Assembly (NCBI GenBank): GCA_963793105.1
Contig: CAWBZB010000006.1
Coordinates: 186,001-250,000 of the forward strand
DNA from: UBA10649 sp963793105
GTDB taxonomy: Bacteria > Actinomycetota > Actinomycetes > S36-B12
DNA: 64,000 nucleotides
Reading direction: 5' to 3'
In this document: positions 1-8,483 of the stretch, in pieces
Position numbering within the stretch: the first letter of the stretch is position 1
Layout: each line of letters begins with the position of its first letter
Position numbers and translations under genes: made by a program
The notes under the pieces: generated by a model
What the model was told of the DNA's origin: nothing
Database searches by the model: none
The model's input: the letters and a program-made list of their open reading frames with translations, nothing else

Positions 1-696
1 CTCGACCCGTGCGCCGTCAGGCCCCAGCGTGGTGATCCGGACCTCGACCAGTGCGGCGATCTCTTCGACGCCCCAGCCGGTCTTGTGCTGGATGAGTGCG
101 GACTCGTACTCGTTGGTGAAGAGGTAGGTCGCCCCTTCGATCAGAGGCTTGATCTCCTCGCCCTCCATCCGGGCGAGCTGCTGCGAGGGGTCTGCCGCGA
201 AGGGATAGCCGCGGAACCGGCACTCCTCAGTGTGGCGGAGCATCGCCTCAGGGTCGTTCGCGCCGATCAGCACGACGTCAGCACGCCCCACCCGGTCCAC
301 GACGGGGCGCAACTCGATATTGCGCGCCTCGGACATGGCGCCCGGGTAGAAGGAGGCGATCTGGTTCTGCTCGGCGTCGGTCGTGCAGACGAAGCGCGCC
401 GTGTGGCGTGACTCGGAGATGTGCACGCCACTGGTGTCGACGTTGTGCCGCTGCAGCCAGGACTCGTAGTCGGCGAAGTCAGGTCCCACCGCGCCGACGA
501 GGACGGGACGCAGTCCGAGGCAGCCCATTCCGAAGGCGATGTTCGGAGCGACCCCGCCCCGCCTGACCTCCAGTTCCTCGACCAGGAAGGACAGCGAGAC
601 CTTGTCGAGCTTGTCCGCGACGAGTGAGTCGGAGAACCGGCCCGGGAAGGTCATGAGGTGATCGGTCGCGATGGACCCGGTGATAAGGACAGCCAC
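1..696 (-). CDS. adoK: Adenosine kinase / PfkB-family sugar kinase, C-terminus cut off by the window edge
   Basis: The first 232 codons are visible; the family is about 320 aa, so roughly the last 90 residues, including the ATP-site GAGD motif and catalytic Asp, lie outside. The N-terminal PfkB fold is clear: MAVLITGSIATDHLM at the start and the substrate-binding RRGGVAPN at residues 45-52. The closest actinobacterial counterpart is the Rv2202c-type adenosine kinase, which also lies near the erpA-like gene. The GTG start at 696 is chosen because a TAGGGT -10-like hexamer ends 8 nt upstream, suggesting an almost leaderless transcript separate from erpA. Expected role: phosphorylation of adenosine to AMP in the cytoplasm. 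Ribokinase-type specificity cannot be excluded without the C-terminus. Confidence 0.85.
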   Translation of the reverse strand, partial: MAVLITGSIATDHLMTFPGRFSDSLVADKLDKVSLSFLVEELEVRRGGVAPNIAFGMGCLGLRPVLVGAVGPDFADYESWLQRHNVDTSGVHISESRHTARFVCTTDAEQNQIASFYPGAMSEARNIELRPVVDRVGRADVVLIGANDPEAMLRHTEECRFRGYPFAADPSQQLARMEGEEIKPLIEGATYLFTNEYESALIQHKTGWGVEEIAALVEVRITTLGPDGARVE

Positions 697-743
697 GGGC
701 GCTCACCCTACCCCTGCAATTCGCGCGCCCCCTCCCCCAACGC

Positions 744-805
744 CGCGAGTGGCCAGTCGTTGCGGTTCCGGGGACCCGGAACACCGCAACGACTGGCCAC
801 TCGCG
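744..805. terminator. 62-nt near-perfect palindrome between erpA and adoK
   Basis: A 23-bp perfect inverted repeat (744-766 paired with 783-805) encloses a 16-nt centre. The centre and its flanking bases form a further 7-bp stem around a 2-nt loop (TTCCGGG-GA-CCCGGAA). It lies directly after the erpA stop and before the adoK promoter, so a bidirectional or intrinsic-type terminator is the simplest reading. There is no T tract. The perfection and length would also fit a small repeated palindromic element. Confidence 0.6.
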
Positions 806-833
806 AGGAAGGAAGAGAGGGAAAGCGGGGGTA

Positions 834-1196
834 CTAGTGGAACGAGTCCCCGCAGGCGCAGGATCCCGTGGCGTTCGGGTTGTCGATCGTGAAGCCCTGC
901 TTCTCGATGGTGTCCACGAAGTCGATCGTGGCGCCGCTGAGGTACGGGGCGCTCATGCGGTCGGTGACCACGCCCACGCCGCCGAAGTCCTTGAGCACGT
1001 CGCCGTCCAGGCTGCGGTCATCGAAGAAGAGCTGGTACCGCAGGCCGGAGCAGCCGCCGGGCTGCACCGCGACTCGCAGGGCGAGGTCGTCACGCCCTTC
1101 GGACTCCAGCAGGGCCTTGACCTTCGATGCGGCGACCTCGGTGAGGAGGATGCCGTCGGTCACGGGGGCTTCGGTCGTGGTGGTCTCTGCCGACAT
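834..1196 (-). CDS. erpA: Iron-sulfur cluster insertion protein (HesB/IscA A-type carrier)
   Basis: 120 aa, typical length for A-type carriers. The three conserved cysteines are C49 (in QPGGCSGL) and C113/C115 (in SCACG), which bind and hand on an Fe-S cluster. The Rv2204c-type protein occupies the same neighbourhood in mycobacteria. The first 15 residues are Thr/Glu-rich and variable. A purine-rich AAAGGGA upstream of the ATG at 1196 serves as ribosome-binding site. It is divergent from nadA, whose product is a 4Fe-4S enzyme, so the two may be functionally linked; that link is an inference from position only. Confidence 0.93.
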   Translation of the reverse strand: MSAETTTTEAPVTDGILLTEVAASKVKALLESEGRDDLALRVAVQPGGCSGLRYQLFFDDRSLDGDVLKDFGGVGVVTDRMSAPYLSGATIDFVDTIEKQGFTIDNPNATGSCACGDSFH

Positions 1197-1362
1197 GGCG
1201 CTGTCCCTTTCGACGCTCCCGCGAGGGAGGTGGTGGTCTCGACAGCCGGAAACCCGTCAGGTCACGCGGCTATTCCCCACCGTCTCATATCCCGGGCGGA
1301 CGCGCGAACAGGGTGGCGCCGGCGGCGTCGCACGCGGCGTCCGGGGATGAGACAATCCCCGG

Positions 1363-2553
1363 ATGGGCAACACCTTCACCGAGCCCCAGCCGACTCCGCT
1401 CGCACTCCTGCTGCTGGGGCACGAGTCCGATCCCGACAGCGAACGCGGCGTCGACTGCCCCGGCGACCTGCCGGCCCCCTCCGATCCGGGCCTGGTCGAA
1501 CGAGCCACGGCGGCCAAGGCGGCCCTGGGAGACCGGGTCTTCGTGCTCGGTCACCACTATCAGCGCGATGAGGTCATCGCGTTCGCCGACGTGACCGGGG
1601 ACTCGTTCAAGCTCGCCCAGCAGGCGGCCGCCCACCCGGAGGCCGAGTTCATCGTCTTCGCTGGCGTCCACTTCATGGCCGAGAGCGCCGATATCCTCAC
1701 GGCCGCCACTCAGCAGGTCATCCTTCCGGACCTCGCAGCGGGCTGCTCCATGGCCGACATGGCCGAGATCGGCCAGGTCGAGGACTGCTGGGCCGTGCTG
1801 GAGGAGGCTGGCGTTGCCGACGTGACCGTCCCGATCACCTACATGAACTCCACGGCGGCGATCAAGGCATTCACCGGGCGGCATGGCGGCTCGGTCTGCA
1901 CGTCGAGCAACGCCGAGCGGAGCCTGGAGTGGGCGTTCGAGCAGGGCGAGAAGGTGCTGTTCCTGCCCGACCAGCACCTCGGTCGCAACACCGCTGTCCG
2001 CGACCTCGGCATGAGCCTGGACGACTGCGTCGTGTTCAACCCGAACCGGCCGAACGGCGGCCTGACCCGCGAGCAGCTCAGGGATGCCCGCGTGATCCTG
2101 TGGAAGGGCCACTGCTCGGTGCATGGTCGTTTCACGCCCGAGTGCGTCGACGAGGTGCGGGAGCGGGTGCCGGGCATCAACGTCATCGTGCACCCGGAGT
2201 GCACCTACGAGGTGGTCGAGAAGGCCGACGCAGTCGGCTCCACCGAGAAGATCATCGCCACCATCACGGCGGCGGAGCCGGGTTCAGCATGGGCCGTGGG
2301 CACCGAGCTCAATCTCGTGAAGCGCCTCGCCCTGGCGAATCCCGACAAGGAGATCGTCTATCTCGACCGCACGGTCTGCTACTGCTCCACCATGAACCGG
2401 ATCGACCTGCCGCACCTGGTCTGGGCCCTGGAGTCGCTCGCGGCGGGCACCGTCGTCAATCGCATCGAGGTCGATCCCGACACCGCCGACTGGGCTCGGG
2501 TGGCCCTCGACCGGATGCTCGCCCTGCCCGGCGGCGTGGCCACCAAGGACTGA
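1363..2553 (+). CDS. nadA: Quinolinate synthase A
   Basis: 396 aa. Condenses iminoaspartate with dihydroxyacetone phosphate to quinolinate, in NAD de novo synthesis. Family motifs are present: GHHYQRDE (63-70), AGCSMADM with C128, GHCSVH with C251, and the C-terminal VCYCSTMNR with C339/C341, supplying the three ligands of the 4Fe-4S cluster. A GACAAT hexamer at 1351-1356 lies exactly 6 nt before the ATG and no Shine-Dalgarno is visible, so a leaderless mRNA is likely. nadB and nadC are not adjacent in this window; glutamine-dependent NAD synthetase is at 36.4 kb. Confidence 0.95.
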   Translation: MGNTFTEPQPTPLALLLLGHESDPDSERGVDCPGDLPAPSDPGLVERATAAKAALGDRVFVLGHHYQRDEVIAFADVTGDSFKLAQQAAAHPEAEFIVFAGVHFMAESADILTAATQQVILPDLAAGCSMADMAEIGQVEDCWAVLEEAGVADVTVPITYMNSTAAIKAFTGRHGGSVCTSSNAERSLEWAFEQGEKVLFLPDQHLGRNTAVRDLGMSLDDCVVFNPNRPNGGLTREQLRDARVILWKGHCSVHGRFTPECVDEVRERVPGINVIVHPECTYEVVEKADAVGSTEKIIATITAAEPGSAWAVGTELNLVKRLALANPDKEIVYLDRTVCYCSTMNRIDLPHLVWALESLAAGTVVNRIEVDPDTADWARVALDRMLALPGGVATKD

Positions 2554-2571
2554 GACCGCTGCCGAAGCGGG

Positions 2572-3150
2572 CTACAGCCCCGGCGCGCCCCAGACCGCGA
2601 ACCACCGGGTCATGTCAGGCTCGATCGGCAGTTCCTGCGTGACGAGGTCGCGCACCCTCAGCTCGAGGACGTTGTCGCGCCGCTGATCGGCGGACTCCTC
2701 CTCCGGCGCGAACGGGTAGAACGTCCCCCGCTTGTACAGGTAGACCATCGCCAGGGAGCGATCATCAGGGTCACGGAAGGACACCAGTGAGCAGAGCAGC
2801 TGGGGCCCGAAGCCGGCCTCGACCAGCGAGGTGTTCACGGCGTGCAGGTCCGTGACCACCGACGGCAGGTCGACCGGGTCGCTCTCGACCACTAGCCACG
2901 TGAAGCCGAACTCATCGCCCGTGACGCTGACCGGCGGACCGCCGTCCGCGTCGAGGAGCCGGCGCACCTCGGACTCGAGATCGGCGAAGGCACGACCTTC
3001 GGGCGCACGGAAGGCCACCGAGCCGCGTCCCGTCGGGAGCATGTCCAGGCTGACCTGCAGGGTGATGGCCGCAGAGGGCAGCGCGAACAGGGCGTCAAGG
3101 TTCGGGCCGACAGCCTTCCGCCGGCCCAGCACCGCGTCGAGGAACCCCAC
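2572..3150 (-). CDS. pspAB: PspA-associated protein PspAB
   Basis: 192 aa soluble protein starting MGFLDAVLGRRKAVGPNLD, matching the actinobacterial PspAB family that is found beside htpX and pspA. No catalytic motif is visible; biochemical function is not established. It is the last gene of a three-gene minus-strand unit pspA-htpX-pspAB: the htpX stop at 3154 is 3 nt from this ATG, so translational coupling is likely. The small PspAA protein that usually completes the set is not present between pspA and htpX. Confidence 0.85.
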   Translation of the reverse strand: MGFLDAVLGRRKAVGPNLDALFALPSAAITLQVSLDMLPTGRGSVAFRAPEGRAFADLESEVRRLLDADGGPPVSVTGDEFGFTWLVVESDPVDLPSVVTDLHAVNTSLVEAGFGPQLLCSLVSFRDPDDRSLAMVYLYKRGTFYPFAPEEESADQRRDNVLELRVRDLVTQELPIEPDMTRWFAVWGAPGL

Positions 3151-3153
3151 CCG

Positions 3154-4056
3154 CTACCGCTCCCCGAGCTGAGCGGAGATCTGGGCGAGCTGCGCGAGCC
3201 GCTTCTCCAATGGCGGGTGCGTCGCCATGATCGACTCGAGGCTGAAGCCGCGCTGGCCGGAGACCGCCGGGGCGAACGCGAACGAGCTGACCGGCTCCAT
3301 CTGGCGCAGGTCCCGGTTCGGGATCGACGCGATCTCGCCCGAGATCTTCTGCAGAGCACTGGCGAGGGACGAGGGCTTGCCCGTGAGGAGTGCGGCGCCG
3401 CGGTCGGCCCCGAGCTCCCGGTACCGCGACAGCGCCCGCATGAGGATGTACGACAGGACGTAGACGACGACGCTGACAACGGTGACCACGAGGACCATCA
3501 CGGCGACGTTGTTGTCGCGATTGCGCCCGATCGATCCCCACATCGCGCTGCGCGCCATGAAACCAGCCAGGATCGCCGTGAACGACGCGACCGCCATCAC
3601 CGTCACGTCGCGGTGGGCGACGTGGGAGAGCTCGTGCGCCAGCACCCCCTCCAACTCCTCCTGGTCCAGCCGCTTCAGCAGTCCGGTCGTGACGACGACG
3701 ACGGATCGGTTCGGCGAGCGTCCCGTCGCGAAGGCGTTGGGCACGTCGCTGTCAGCGATGCCCACTCGCGGCTTCTTCATGTCGGCCATCGCGCAGACCC
3801 GGTCCACGATGCCGTGCAGCTGTGGCGCCTGCTCGGGCGTCACGACGACCGCGCGCATTGCCGACATGGCAAGGCTGTCGGAGAACCACCACTGGCCGAA
3901 GATCAACGCCCCACTGATCACCAGGACGAAGATCGCGTTGACCCCGAAGGAGATCAGCACCGCGGCCAGGACGACGTAGAGCAGGCCGATGCCGAACAGG
4001 GTCCCGGCCATCCGGGCCGAGAGGCCCCGGTCACTCCCATACCGGGTACGAGCCAT
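3154..4056 (-). CDS. htpX: HtpX-like membrane zinc metalloprotease (M48)
   Basis: 300 aa. The zinc site HELSH lies at residues 141-145, with the third ligand expected in the downstream RYRELGADR segment. Two hydrophobic helices (about 16-37 and 40-58) precede the protease domain and two follow the HExxH. The family degrades damaged or misfolded membrane proteins with the active site on the cytoplasmic face. It sits 7 nt after pspA and 3 nt before pspAB, which places it in an envelope-stress operon. Confidence 0.93.
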   Translation of the reverse strand: MARTRYGSDRGLSARMAGTLFGIGLLYVVLAAVLISFGVNAIFVLVISGALIFGQWWFSDSLAMSAMRAVVVTPEQAPQLHGIVDRVCAMADMKKPRVGIADSDVPNAFATGRSPNRSVVVVTTGLLKRLDQEELEGVLAHELSHVAHRDVTVMAVASFTAILAGFMARSAMWGSIGRNRDNNVAVMVLVVTVVSVVVYVLSYILMRALSRYRELGADRGAALLTGKPSSLASALQKISGEIASIPNRDLRQMEPVSSFAFAPAVSGQRGFSLESIMATHPPLEKRLAQLAQISAQLGER

Positions 4057-4063
4057 CTGCGAC

Positions 4064-4792
4064 CTAGCCCTCGAGCTCCGGCTTCGGGCCTCCCGGCCCG
4101 AGCTCCCGCTTCAGGGCCTCGAGCTGCGCGTTCACGTCGTTCTCGCTCGCCATGCGCTCGAGTTCGACGGTGATGTTGTCCTTGCCCATGCTGGTGACAT
4201 CGGCCAGGGCTCCGGACGCCACGAGCTCGTCGATCGCACCCGCGCGCGCCTGCATCTGGGCCGTCTTGTCCTCGGCCCGCTGGACCGCGAGGCCCACGTC
4301 GCCGAGCTCGTCCGAGATGCCGGCGAAGGCCTCGTTGATCTTCGTCTGCGCCTCGGCAGCCGAGTACGTGGCCTTGATGGTCTCCTTCTTCGTACGGAAG
4401 GTCTCGACCTTGGCCTGGAGCTGCTGGGCGGCTGCCGTCAACTTCTCCTCCTGCTCCTGCAGAGTGGCCAGTTGCATCTGGAGGTCGGCGATCTGCTGAT
4501 GCAGCCCGCTGCGCCGCGTCAGCGCCTCCCGGGCCAGGTCCTCACGCCCGCCCGCGAGGGCGGCCCGCGCCTGCTCCTCCAGCTTGGACTCCTGCTGCCC
4601 CAGCCCTTGGATCTGCAGTTCCAGTCGCTTGCGGCTCGTGGCCACGTCGGCGACGCCCCGTCGCACCTTCTGGAGCAGTTCGAGCTGCTTCTCGTACGAG
4701 TAGTCGAGCGTCTCGCGCGGGTCCTCCGCGCGGTCGAGGGCCTTGTTGGCCTTCGACTTGAAGATCAGGGTGAAGCGCTGCCACAGGCCCAT
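4064..4792 (-). CDS. pspA: Phage shock protein A / IM30 family
   Basis: 242 aa from MGLWQRFTLIFKSKANKALD, the usual PspA amphipathic N-terminal helix. A longer in-frame ATG at 4822 exists, but the start at 4792 is preferred because GAAGGGGA lies 5-7 nt upstream and the protein start matches the family. The remainder is a long charged alpha-helical coiled coil rich in Glu, Lys, Gln and Ala. PspA binds stressed cytoplasmic membrane and oligomerises. A TAGGCT hexamer on this strand at 4827-4832 is a candidate -10. First gene of pspA-htpX-pspAB. Confidence 0.92.
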   Translation of the reverse strand: MGLWQRFTLIFKSKANKALDRAEDPRETLDYSYEKQLELLQKVRRGVADVATSRKRLELQIQGLGQQESKLEEQARAALAGGREDLAREALTRRSGLHQQIADLQMQLATLQEQEEKLTAAAQQLQAKVETFRTKKETIKATYSAAEAQTKINEAFAGISDELGDVGLAVQRAEDKTAQMQARAGAIDELVASGALADVTSMGKDNITVELERMASENDVNAQLEALKRELGPGGPKPELEG

Positions 4793-4872
4793 CGGGGTCC
4801 CCTTCGTCGTCCGGCACGTCACTCCAGCCTAGGCGGGTGCGCATCCGGACGCACCGACTAGGCTCGTGAATC

Positions 4873-5469
4873 ATGTTCGGACGAAAGCAGCCCCCCGCGG
4901 AGGACGAGACTCCCGCGACCTCCACCGACGCGCACGACCCCAACGCGCCGAAGGGCCGGCCCACGCCCTCGCGCCGGGAGGCCGAGGCCGCGCGCAAGCA
5001 GCAACTGAAGATCCCCAAGGATCCGAAGGCGGCCAAGAAGGCGGTGCGCGAACGCGAACGCGAGGATCGCGCCCGCTCGCGCGCCGGGATGATGGCGGGA
5101 GACGAGCGCTATCTGCCCGCCCGAGACAAGGGCCCCGGCCGTGCCTTCGCCCGAGACTTCGTCGACTCGAGGTTCACGGTCGCCGAGTTCTTCATCTTCG
5201 TGGCCATCGCGGTCCTGGTGCTCGGCTTCGTCCGCAACCCGGCGATCCAGTCCTTCGTGTCGATCGCGTTCTTCGCCTTCACGGCCGTGATCGCGGTCGA
5301 CACCATCGTCCTGCTGGTGCTGCTGAACCGACGCGCGAAGGTGGCGGTGCCGAACCCGGTCGACCGCAAGGGCCTCACCCTCTACGCAGTGCTCCGCACC
5401 CTGCAGCTGCGCCGTCTTCGGCTCCCCCCGCCCCGCGTCCGCCGCGGCGGCGCCCCGATCGTCAAGTAG
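4873..5469 (+). CDS. DUF3043 membrane protein
   Basis: 198 aa. The N-terminal 100 residues are highly charged (Lys/Arg/Glu-rich, with runs such as REREREDRARSR). Two hydrophobic helices follow at about 111-130 and 134-156, then a basic C-terminus. The architecture and neighbourhood match the actinobacterial DUF3043 family (Rv2206-type). Function unknown. A TAGGCT -10-like hexamer at 4859-4864 ends 8 nt before the ATG, so the leader is very short or absent. Divergent from pspA. Confidence 0.85.
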   Translation: MFGRKQPPAEDETPATSTDAHDPNAPKGRPTPSRREAEAARKQQLKIPKDPKAAKKAVREREREDRARSRAGMMAGDERYLPARDKGPGRAFARDFVDSRFTVAEFFIFVAIAVLVLGFVRNPAIQSFVSIAFFAFTAVIAVDTIVLLVLLNRRAKVAVPNPVDRKGLTLYAVLRTLQLRRLRLPPPRVRRGGAPIVK

Positions 5470-5534
5470 CGCCGCACCGGACGGGAGCACCCGTCGCCGC
5501 GCCCAACCACACGGAACCAGGTGAGAGGTGTGAC

Positions 5535-6536
5535 ATGGAGTACCGGCATCTAGGACGCAGTGGGCTGAAGGTCAGCGAGATCACCTTCGGCAACTGGGTC
5601 ACCCACGGCTCGCAGGTGGACGACCGCACCGCGCACGCCACCATCCACGCGGCGCTCGACGCGGGGATCACCACCTTCGACACTGCCGACGTCTACGCCG
5701 GCACGAAGGCCGAAGCGGTCATGGGGCACGCGCTGCAGGACCAGCGCCGCGAGGGCCTGGAGATCTTCACCAAGGTGTACTGGCCGACCGGGCCGGGCAT
5801 GAACGACCGGGGCCTGTCCCGCAAGCACATCATGGAGTCCTGCCATGCGTCGCTGCGAAGGCTCCGCACCGACTACGTCGACCTCTACCAGGCTCATCGA
5901 TTCGACTACGAGACCCCGCTCGAGGAGACCCTTCGGGCCTTCGATGACCTCGTGAGGCAGGGCAAGGTCCTGTACGTCGGGGTCTCGGAGTGGACGGCGC
6001 CGCAGATCCGCGAGGCGGTGCGGATCGCCGACGAGATGGGATTCGATCGCATCGTCTCGAACCAGCCGCAGTACTCGATGCTGTGGCGCGTGATCGAGTC
6101 GGAGGTGGTGCCCACCAGCGAGGAGCTGGGCGTCGGTCAGATCGTCTGGTCCCCGATCGCCCAGGGGGTGCTGACCGGGAAGTACCTGCCGGGCGAGGCA
6201 CCGCCTGCCGACACCCGGGCTACCGCCTCCGACGAAGGCGCGAACATGATCTCGCGCTGGCTGCGCGACGACGTGCTCACCGCCGTCCAGCGCCTCGTGC
6301 CGGTTGCCAGCGACCTCGGCCTCACCCCGGCCCAACTGGCCGTGGCGTGGGTCCTCTCGAATCCCAATGTGTCGTCGGCGATCGTCGGTGCGTCGCGGCC
6401 CGCCCAGCTCGACGAGAACGTCAAGGCCTCCGGAGTCGTGCTGCCCGCCGACGTGCGTGCTCTGATCGACGAGACCCTCGGAGACGTCGTCACCCGCGAC
6501 CCGGCGCTCACGACCTCCCCCAACCCCCGCGCCTAG
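5535..6536 (+). CDS. Aldo/keto reductase, Kv-beta-like (AKR6 type)
   Basis: 333 aa TIM barrel beginning MEYRHLGRSGLKVSEITFG. Catalytic residues appear in family positions: Asp in FDTADVYAG, the Tyr of the same motif, Lys in IFTKVYWP and His in YQAHRFD. The C-terminal NADPH-binding segment SAIVGASRPAQLDENV is present. Expected activity is NADPH-dependent reduction of small aldehydes or ketones; the substrate is unknown. GAGAGGTGTG just upstream is the ribosome-binding region. The gene follows the DUF3043 gene by 65 nt and could be cotranscribed. Confidence 0.9.
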   Translation: MEYRHLGRSGLKVSEITFGNWVTHGSQVDDRTAHATIHAALDAGITTFDTADVYAGTKAEAVMGHALQDQRREGLEIFTKVYWPTGPGMNDRGLSRKHIMESCHASLRRLRTDYVDLYQAHRFDYETPLEETLRAFDDLVRQGKVLYVGVSEWTAPQIREAVRIADEMGFDRIVSNQPQYSMLWRVIESEVVPTSEELGVGQIVWSPIAQGVLTGKYLPGEAPPADTRATASDEGANMISRWLRDDVLTAVQRLVPVASDLGLTPAQLAVAWVLSNPNVSSAIVGASRPAQLDENVKASGVVLPADVRALIDETLGDVVTRDPALTTSPNPRA

Positions 6537-6562
6537 CACCCCGACACACGAAGGAGGCCGCC

Positions 6563-6769
6563 GTGGCATGGATGTGGCGGTTCGAGACAGTGACCGGTGC
6601 GACGCCCGCCGGTCAGCCCGAGCTCTCCCAGGAGTTCCCGACCCAGGCCGACGCGGAGACGTGGATCGGCGAGACCTGGCGGGAGCTCCTTGAGGGCGCG
6701 GTCGACCAGGTCACCCTGCTCGAGGACGAGCGGGTCGCCTACGGCCCGATGAGCCTGCATCCGGAGTAG
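6563..6769 (+). CDS. Small conserved hypothetical protein (68 aa)
   Basis: Starts at GTG 6563 with a strong AAGGAGG 5 nt upstream. The protein begins MAWMWRFETVTGATP and is acidic, with three Trp in the N-terminal half and WIGETWRELLEG in the middle. It looks like a short, fully folded domain and has no signal peptide or membrane helix. I recognise it as the type of small conserved actinobacterial protein with no assigned function. It lies 26 nt after the aldo/keto reductase, so it is probably cotranscribed. Confidence 0.7.
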   Translation: MAWMWRFETVTGATPAGQPELSQEFPTQADAETWIGETWRELLEGAVDQVTLLEDERVAYGPMSLHPE

Positions 6770-6780
6770 CCGCCGGAGGC

Positions 6781-8157
6781 CTACTGCGCTGCGGCCCGCC
6801 GCACCGCGTCGATGCTCATCCGCACATCGTCCTCATCGGTCCTCCAGTTGCTCACGGACACGCGCATGACGTCGCGGCCCTGCCATCGCGACCCCGACAT
6901 CCAGGTCGTGCCGTCGGCCAGCAGCCGGCGGGTGACCTCGCGCGTCCGCTCGTCCGACTCGAACGCCACGGACACCTGGGAGTAGACCACCCGGTTCAGG
7001 ATCTCGGCCCCGGGGATCTCGGCGATCCCCGCGGCCAGCGACTGCGCGTGCGTGACGTACCGGTCGATGAGGTCAGCCACCCCCTGCCGCCCCATCGACT
7101 TGAGCGCCGCCCAGACGGGCACGCCACGGGCGCGTCGCGAGAACTCGGGCACCGTCTCGTAGGGGTCGGCGTGGTCGTCGGCACGGAGCATGTAGGCCGC
7201 CTGCACGCCGAGGGCGCGGCGCAGGGCCAGCGGATCGCGGACGATGGCCACCCCGCAGTCGTACGGCGTGTTGAGGGACTTGTGCGCGTCCGTGGCCCAG
7301 GAGTCCGCACGATCGAGCCCCGCGACGAGGTGGCGTTGACGGGGGGATGCGGCCGCCCAGAGCCCGAAGGCGCCGTCGACATGCACCCAGCCGCCCTTCT
7401 CGTGGACGAGGTCCGCGCAGACGCCGATGTCGTCGAAGGCGCCTGAGTGGAGGTTGCCCGCCTGCAACGCCACGAGCAGCGGCCCGTCCACACCGTCGAG
7501 CACCTCGGCGAGTGCATCGACCCGGATGCGGCCCTGGTCATCGACGTCGACGAGGGTCGGCCGACCGAGCCCGAGGTAGCGCAGCGCGAGGTCGATGGTG
7601 GCGTGCCGGTCCGCGCCCGCGAGCACCGTGACGCGCGGGGCTCCCGTCAGCCCCTCGCCATCGAGGTCCCAGCCGGCCGTGCTCAGCACGCTCTGCCGGC
7701 CGGCCGCCAACCCGGTGAAGTTCGCCATGGTGCCGCCGGTGACGAACGCGACCTGCGCGGCCTCCGGCAGTCCGAGCACGTCCAGCAGCCAGCCCGCAGC
7801 GGCCTGCTCCGCCCCGACGACGCCGGGCGTCGCCAAGCGCAGCGGGGCGTTCTGGTCCCACGCGCTCACCAGCCAGTCCGCGCCCAGGGCCGCCGGCAGG
7901 GTGCCGCCGACCACCCATCCGAAGAACCGGCCCGAACCCATGGACATGAGGGCCGGCTCGACGACACGGGCCAGGAGGTCGACCACGTCCGCCGGGTCGG
8001 CTGCGCCATCGGGGAGGGGGCCGCCAAGGGCCGCCGCCACGGAATCCGCGTCCCCGTCCGGCGGGATGGGCCGGTCGGGCACGCCATCAAGCCACTCCCG
8101 AGCGTGCATGACCGCCCGCGCGAGGACCGCGTCATAGGTGCCGGGGTCGCCGCGCAT
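6781..8157 (-). CDS. PLP-dependent decarboxylase / aminotransferase-like protein
   Basis: 458 aa, group II pyridoxal-decarboxylase fold. The PLP-binding lysine is in TDAHKSLNTPYDCG; other fold markers are FVTGGTMANFTGLAAGRQ (cofactor phosphate site) and WVHVDGAFG (Asp contacting the PLP nitrogen). Likely an aromatic or small amino acid decarboxylase; the substrate is not predictable. Start at ATG 8157, because CATACT on this strand (8164-8169) ends exactly 6 nt upstream, indicating a leaderless mRNA; a GTG one codon upstream is less likely. Divergent from the cobalamin-riboswitch operon. Confidence 0.85.
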   Translation of the reverse strand: MRGDPGTYDAVLARAVMHAREWLDGVPDRPIPPDGDADSVAAALGGPLPDGAADPADVVDLLARVVEPALMSMGSGRFFGWVVGGTLPAALGADWLVSAWDQNAPLRLATPGVVGAEQAAAGWLLDVLGLPEAAQVAFVTGGTMANFTGLAAGRQSVLSTAGWDLDGEGLTGAPRVTVLAGADRHATIDLALRYLGLGRPTLVDVDDQGRIRVDALAEVLDGVDGPLLVALQAGNLHSGAFDDIGVCADLVHEKGGWVHVDGAFGLWAAASPRQRHLVAGLDRADSWATDAHKSLNTPYDCGVAIVRDPLALRRALGVQAAYMLRADDHADPYETVPEFSRRARGVPVWAALKSMGRQGVADLIDRYVTHAQSLAAGIAEIPGAEILNRVVYSQVSVAFESDERTREVTRRLLADGTTWMSGSRWQGRDVMRVSVSNWRTDEDDVRMSIDAVRRAAAQ

Positions 8158-8197
8158 CACGCAAGTATGGCCCGCTGGTCGGTCATCCGGTCAGCCT

Positions 8198-8227
8198 TTG
8201 ACACCGCCCCGGCAGGCGTGGTCGGAT
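8198..8227 (+). promoter_or_regulatory. Candidate promoter of the cobalamin-riboswitch operon
   Basis: A consensus -35 TTGACA at 8198-8203 is followed after 18 nt by TCGGAT at 8222-8227, a weak -10. Transcription would start near 8234, just before the aptamer. The -35 is the best match to consensus in the window. Confidence 0.45.
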
Positions 8228-8244
8228 GCGACCACACAACTGAA

Positions 8245-8350
8245 TCCACTCGTTCGACGTCCAGGGGAAGTCCGGTGCGATCCCGGCGCTGTCCCGCAAC
8301 CGTGTTCCCCCGCGTGGGGGTGAGTCGGAGCACCTGGCGAACGCGAGCGG
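8245..8350 (+). promoter_or_regulatory. Cobalamin (B12) riboswitch aptamer
   Basis: Contains the conserved core GGGAAGTCCGGTGCGATCCC (8264-8283), then GGCGCTGTCCCGCAAC and, after a C-rich/G-rich stem, GAGTCGGAGCACCTGG, which match the conserved boxes of cobalamin riboswitches. Outer pairing is possible between CTCGTTCG (8249 onward; CACT ends at 8250) and CGAACGCGAG (8338-8347). A GC-rich hairpin at about 8366-8406 (GCGGGACGG paired with CCGTCCCCGC) lies between aptamer and start codon and is a candidate expression platform. It controls the secreted protein and ECF genes downstream, expected to be off at high B12. Confidence 0.9.
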
Positions 8351-8483
8351 CTCCATCCGTCGAGGTAGCGGGACGGGAGCTCGGGTCTCCACCCGACCGT
8401 CCCCGCGTGCGTGCAGCACCGGGGATTCGTGGTCACTGGGGATGCGGCGCCTCCGATCCGGCACCGCTCAACCCGAGGAACAC

